NCBI GenBank assembly: GCA_964431685.1
Contig: CAYSLA010000141.1
Span: forward strand, 1 to 8,980
Source of the DNA: CAYSLA01 sp964431685
Lineage (GTDB): Bacteria > Armatimonadota > UBA5829
Direction of reading: 5' to 3'
Length of the DNA stretch: 8,980 nucleotides
Shown here: in pieces, positions 6,356-8,980 of the stretch
Layout of the letters: each line of letters starts with the position of its first letter
Position numbering within the stretch: the first letter of the stretch is position 1
Position numbers and translations under genes: made by a program
Notes under the pieces: generated by a model
The model's database searches: none
The model's input: only the letters and a program-made list of their open reading frames with translations
What the model was told of the DNA's origin: nothing

Positions 6356-7564
6356 CTACTCAGTGCGCAGAGCTTCTATGGGCTCCTGCCGGCTTGCACG
6401 AAAGGCGGGGTAGACGCCTGCTAACAGCCCGATCCCCAGTACGAATAGGAGCGTAGCAACTACGATCCTGGGATCAAATGTAGCAAGTTGGCTGTGGCTG
6501 TTCACTGTCATAAACTTGATGCGTGTGAGTCCTGCCACTACGGCCTTTTCCATGAGAGATGATCCGCTTATCGCCAGCGCCAGCCCGATGATTCCGCCTG
6601 CAGCAGTCATCAGTAGCGTCTCCAGCCAGATCAGCGAGAAGATGTGCATCTTACTGGCGCCCGTTGCTCGCATAACACCGATCTCGCGGGTCCGCTCGAA
6701 GACGGACATCAGCACCGTGTTCAGCACCCCGATGGCCGAGATCGCAATGGCGATGAACACAATGGCCATTACCAGCATCCTCGCCGACTCCATCATCCGC
6801 TGCTGAGTGCCGAGCAGTTCGGACATGGTGATTACGTCGACGCCTTCGAGCTTCTGGAGTTGCTCGCCGATCGCACCGGCCTGTGCAGGGTCATCGAGAC
6901 GCAGGGCTACTGTTGTGACTTTGCCCGGCTTGTCGAATATCTGCTCTGCCAGGGCCATCGGGACGTAGAAGAACCCGTCGTCCTGGGTGCCGGTCGGTTC
7001 AAGGATCCCGATGATCTTGAGCGGGCGGTTTAGCTCGGGCACCCAGATCTCCTGACCCGGTGTGAACGGGTCGGTCTGCTGGTTGATGACAAGCTCAGTG
7101 GTTGCGGCATCAGACCCGAGGACAATTGCATCCGTCTGATCGTCCGTGAACCAACTACCGCCAGGTTTCAGCGTCCACCAGTTCTTTAGCTCGATTGTCC
7201 GCTGGTCCATGCCGTAGTAGATATCCGTGCGGTCGTCCCGCATGATCGCCGACATGAAGCCGGGTGCCGCAATCTGAACGCCCGGAATCTGCTCAATATC
7301 CTTGACCACATCTTTGCTCAGGTATGCAGGCGGTTTGCCGCCCTTGAGAAGTAGCGATGCGGCTTCGAATGGACATCCAGGAGGCACTACCAGGATATGA
7401 ACCCCCATCTGCTGTAACTGCTGTTTGAGCGAGGCGGAGTAGCCCTGATTGAAGGACAGCAGGGTGTAGAGTACAGCCACTGCCACCGAAATTGAAAGGA
7501 TCGTGAGTCCGGTTCGCACTTTTCGCAGTGTCAGGTTTCGCCAAGCTAATCGCCAGAATGACAT
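6356..7564 (-). CDS. FtsX/MacB-type ABC transporter permease (first copy)
   Basis: This 402-residue inner-membrane permease starts at ATG 7564 (MSFWRLAWRNL), which matches the family's W..A..NL.R...RT opening. AAGGAG (7571-7576) is 6 bases upstream. A longer in-frame start at 7621 would overlap the upstream gene and add residues that match nothing. TM1 is at about 17-37, the periplasmic domain at 40-260, and TM2 to TM4 near 263-289, 310-335 and 367-388. ERTREIGVMRATGAS begins at 290 and the end is PIEALRTE. It shares with the second permease VVPPGCPFEAA (Cys64 at the same position) and LEPTGTQDDGF (188-198). The stop lies 67 bases from the next gene. The role is inferred: with its paralogue and two ATPases it forms a MacB- or Lol-like machine that couples cytoplasmic ATP hydrolysis to motion in the periplasm. 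The substrate is not known. Confidence 0.9.
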   Translation of the reverse strand: MSFWRLAWRNLTLRKVRTGLTILSISVAVAVLYTLLSFNQGYSASLKQQLQQMGVHILVVPPGCPFEAASLLLKGGKPPAYLSKDVVKDIEQIPGVQIAAPGFMSAIMRDDRTDIYYGMDQRTIELKNWWTLKPGGSWFTDDQTDAIVLGSDAATTELVINQQTDPFTPGQEIWVPELNRPLKIIGILEPTGTQDDGFFYVPMALAEQIFDKPGKVTTVALRLDDPAQAGAIGEQLQKLEGVDVITMSELLGTQQRMMESARMLVMAIVFIAIAISAIGVLNTVLMSVFERTREIGVMRATGASKMHIFSLIWLETLLMTAAGGIIGLALAISGSSLMEKAVVAGLTRIKFMTVNSHSQLATFDPRIVVATLLFVLGIGLLAGVYPAFRASRQEPIEALRTE

Positions 7565-7570
7565 GGTCTT

Positions 7571-7576
7571 CTCCTT
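7571..7576 (-). promoter_or_regulatory. Shine-Dalgarno AAGGAG deciding the start at 7564
   Basis: AAGGAG is 6 bases before ATG 7564 and immediately follows the stop of the OB-fold gene (7578-7580). It rules in favour of 7564 over the in-frame start at 7621. Confidence 0.7.
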
Positions 7577-7577
7577 C

Positions 7578-7967
7578 TCAGCGCAATTCCGCGCCCGAAG
7601 CCGCGATCTGCAGTTCACCACTATCGGACTTCACAACCTTGCCGGTGGTGCGGACATGCTTGCCTTCCTGACGAAGCGGGAGGGCAAATCCACCACCAAG
7701 GCTATCTGCGCGTATCTCACCGGTCTGGTCCTTCACATACCACCAGCAGCCGCTGCTCGGGCATCCCTTCGTTATCTTGCCCTCGATCGTGACGACTTTA
7801 CCGACGAACTTGTCCGGAGACTGCTGGATGTCAGCGATGGCGGTTACTTCTGCTCCCGTACCCTGGCCGAAGACATTGGACTTCTTACCATCGCCTCCGC
7901 TGTAGACATACCATATACCAGCGCCCACCAGGGCGATTGCCAATATGACAATGAGTGTCCTTTTCAT
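7578..7967 (-). CDS. Membrane-anchored OB-fold protein, DUF4920-like, with a Cys pair
   Basis: This 129-residue protein has one N-terminal hydrophobic segment (residues 4-22) that is either a signal peptide or an anchor. No lipobox is seen. A linker follows, then a small OB-fold-like domain from about 41. DKFVGKVVTIEGKITKGC, then PSSGCWWYVKD, then a GFALP segment and RTTGKVV fit the DUF4920/OB-fold pattern 'GK.V.VEG.V...C...GCW....D'. Cys69 and Cys74-Trp75 are the conserved pair. The family is usually exported, and its Cys pair could bind metal or form a disulfide; this is not proven. The start overlaps the preceding gene's stop by 4 bases (ATGA, 7964-7967), with GGAGGTGA at 7972-7979. The position between the FMN_bind-like gene and the permeases suggests a periplasmic accessory subunit. 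Confidence 0.7.
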   Translation of the reverse strand: MKRTLIVILAIALVGAGIWYVYSGGDGKKSNVFGQGTGAEVTAIADIQQSPDKFVGKVVTIEGKITKGCPSSGCWWYVKDQTGEIRADSLGGGFALPLRQEGKHVRTTGKVVKSDSGELQIAASGAELR

Positions 7968-8530
7968 TTCCTCACCTCCGTGCCTAGAACGTCGTGTACG
8001 ACCATGATCTTCCTAACTGAGAATGCCACCGCCTGGCAGGACTGCTCGTGCCCACTGATCGGCTTGATATCCTCTCCGATCTTGATCGGACTGTCTGCCG
8101 TCTTTCCAACGAGCTGTTTCAGAAACGACTTATCATTGAGATTCGTCGGCTCTCGATGCCGCTGAACGTAGACGCCTACGATCTGGGTGTCATTGTTGAT
8201 GCCTACGACCACCTGCACGGCGCCGTACCTGCCGCGTGTCTGATGGGTAAGCACGGTCCCGACAACTTTCTTGTCCTTCTTGACTCGGTAGAACTTGAAC
8301 TCGTTTTCATCCGGGTCGAGCTTGGCATTGATTCGCTTTTCAATTCTCTCTTTCTGTTCCTTGGTGTACTTCTTAGTCTCCGTGCTGTAGCTGTTCGCCC
8401 CAGGGAAGAAGTTCTTGATATCGCGGTCAGGATTGATCCAGACGCAGAGCGCGGCAAACGCTGCGCCTGCCAATATGCCTGATGCGGCAAATAACCCAAC
8501 TGTGACCGCTATCGTTCTGATGCGTTTCAT
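7964..8530 (-). CDS. Membrane-anchored FMN_bind-like protein lacking the SGAT threonine
   Basis: This is a 188-residue protein with an N-terminal hydrophobic helix (8-30), then an extracytoplasmic domain. The spacing of TKEQKERIEKRI, a FKFYRVKKDKKVVGTVL block, RYGAVQVVVGINNDTQIVGV, HREPTNLNDKSFLKQLVGK and a final PISGHEQSCQAVAFSVRK matches a subfamily of FMN_bind (PF04205) domains. In these, the last block normally reads I-SGAT-x-S-S-x-A-V, and its Thr is the residue to which ApbE attaches FMN. Here residues 159-162 are S-G-H-E, so the acceptor Thr is replaced by Glu162 and Cys165 stands at a usual Ser position. Covalent flavinylation therefore looks lost, and non-covalent flavin or another ligand is possible. 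The start at 8530 is supported by AAGGAGGT (8537-8544, 6-base gap). It is the first gene of the operon, so it may set expression of the transporter genes. Confidence 0.75.
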   Translation of the reverse strand: MKRIRTIAVTVGLFAASGILAGAAFAALCVWINPDRDIKNFFPGANSYSTETKKYTKEQKERIEKRINAKLDPDENEFKFYRVKKDKKVVGTVLTHQTRGRYGAVQVVVGINNDTQIVGVYVQRHREPTNLNDKSFLKQLVGKTADSPIKIGEDIKPISGHEQSCQAVAFSVRKIMVVHDVLGTEVRK

Positions 8531-8545
8531 GAGTTTACCTCCTTG

Positions 8546-8561
8546 CGGGAGCTGGCTCCCG
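8546..8561 (-). promoter_or_regulatory. Leader hairpin abutting the operon's first Shine-Dalgarno site
   Basis: CGGGAGC (8546-8552) and GCTCCCG (8555-8561) form a 7-bp perfect inverted repeat with a 2-base centre. On the minus strand it ends one base before AAGGAGGT (8537-8544). It could influence translation initiation or protect the mRNA 5' end. A TATGAT, one mismatch from a consensus -10 box, lies just upstream (8569-8574) without a good -35 partner at 17 bases, so a promoter here is only a possibility. Confidence 0.4.
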
Positions 8562-8706
8562 TGTCCTGATCATAGAGTGCTTTGTTGGACGGACGATTCT
8601 CTCGCGATCGCAAGTCACCCCAAGTCTTGATACGCGCCTTAGCCCTGGAGATGGGGTTGCGTAGTTGCACTCGTGGGTGATGATTGCGAATGAAATAGGC
8701 TGTAAT

Positions 8707-8980
8707 CTATGCCGGAGGCGCTCTACCAGATGGAGGAAGATGACAAGGGGGTTGGTATGGTGACCACTCCGAGGCCGCTGACCACGTGAGTTGAGGCTGC
8801 CGCACCAACTCGGATCGTGTGGTTAGAGTAGCGATAAGGGTATCGATGCCCAGGTCGCGCAGCGGCTTGGGCAATACTACGGGTGTCTGATCGGTATCCG
8901 GTGCGGGAGATATGGAGCACCCGCATCCATCGGAGTCAGGCACGTCCGCGCATCCGCACGGCGTCTCCGTCCCTGAACTG
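8707..8980 (-). CDS. Possible C-terminal end of an unidentified protein with two CGC motifs
   Basis: A minus-strand frame is open from the right edge to a TAG at 8707-8709, giving about 90 codons without a visible start (a GTG at 8943 is unlikely to be the true one). Near the edge it reads PCGCADVPDSDGCGCS: two C-G-C motifs nine residues apart, which could ligate metal. PVVLPKPLRDLGIDTLIATL follows. Codon third positions are GC-rich in that part, as in the nearby genes. The last 30 residues are Pro- and Ser-rich and look less coding-like, so the true frame may shift or end earlier. I do not recognise the family. If real, it lies upstream of the operon on the same strand with a gap of about 176 bases. 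Confidence 0.35.
   Translation of the reverse strand, partial: SSGTETPCGCADVPDSDGCGCSISPAPDTDQTPVVLPKPLRDLGIDTLIATLTTRSELVRQPQLTWSAASEWSPYQPPCHLPPSGRAPPA

Noticed and set aside
7564..7621. Longer start for the first permease
   Set aside because: The added 19 residues overlap the OB-fold gene, match nothing in the family and lack a Shine-Dalgarno, whereas 7564 has AAGGAG.
2514..8530. Assignment as a P19/Ftr1-type iron uptake locus or as MacAB
   Set aside because: Only the paired permeases recall the former. P19, Ftr1 and thioredoxin genes are absent in the window. MacAB has a fused ATPase-permease and an adaptor, neither seen here.
8604..8611. GCGATCGC palindrome (HIP1-like octamer)
   Set aside because: It is a single occurrence by eye in a GC-rich genome. 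Nothing else suggests a cyanobacterium.
8723..8926. Alternative 67-codon minus-strand frame near the right edge
   Set aside because: It overlaps the frame with the CGC motifs and has no recognisable content or ribosome binding site.
1..8980. CRISPR arrays, tRNA or rRNA genes, insertion sequences
   Set aside because: I looked for regularly spaced short repeats, cloverleaf-like segments and transposase motifs and saw none.

Overview
The window (about 58% GC by eye) looks like the chromosome of a diderm bacterium. The outer-membrane porin, the secreted glycosidase-like protein and the H-X9-DG (DUF1559-type) protein together recall Armatimonadota, Planctomycetota or related lineages often recovered as metagenome bins. 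The phylum is an inference; no rRNA or tRNA gene is present to settle it.

Left part (1-1630, minus strand): the 5' 543 codons of a large secreted protein that runs off the left edge. A signal peptide is followed by six repeats of 45-53 residues, arranged as three two-repeat units with an N-terminal segment that seems to close the ring, as in a six-bladed beta-propeller. After that comes a domain resembling the N-terminal domain of GH123-type glycoside hydrolases (DUF6067-like). The catalytic part would lie outside the window. A 165-base divergent gap (1631-1795) holds a GC-rich hairpin.

Middle left (1796-2482, plus strand): an H-X9-DG protein that keeps its C-terminal signature but lacks the pilin-like N-terminal helix. 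It is probably a fragment or decayed copy.

Right part (8530 to 2514, minus strand): a tight seven-gene operon in the order FMN_bind-like membrane-anchored protein, OB-fold (DUF4920-like) anchored protein, FtsX/MacB-type permease, second paralogous permease, ABC ATPase, second ABC ATPase, outer-membrane porin. Most junctions are overlaps of 4 bases or gaps of 1-13 bases, with clear Shine-Dalgarno sites. The exception is a 67-base gap between the permeases that carries a large palindrome. The set suggests an envelope transport machine: two different permeases and two different ATPases (a possible hetero-tetramer), two periplasm-facing accessory domains (one flavodomain-like, one with a Cys pair), and an outer-membrane channel. 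No HlyD-type adaptor or TolC is visible. The substrate cannot be read from the sequence. Unusual features are a conserved Cys motif (GCP[FY]EAA) at the same position in both permeases, complementary degeneracy in the two ATPases, and loss of the flavinylation Thr in the FMN_bind-like protein.

Far right (8531-8980): a leader region with a hairpin abutting the operon's first Shine-Dalgarno site, then the possible C-terminal end of another minus-strand gene with two CGC motifs, open to the window edge.
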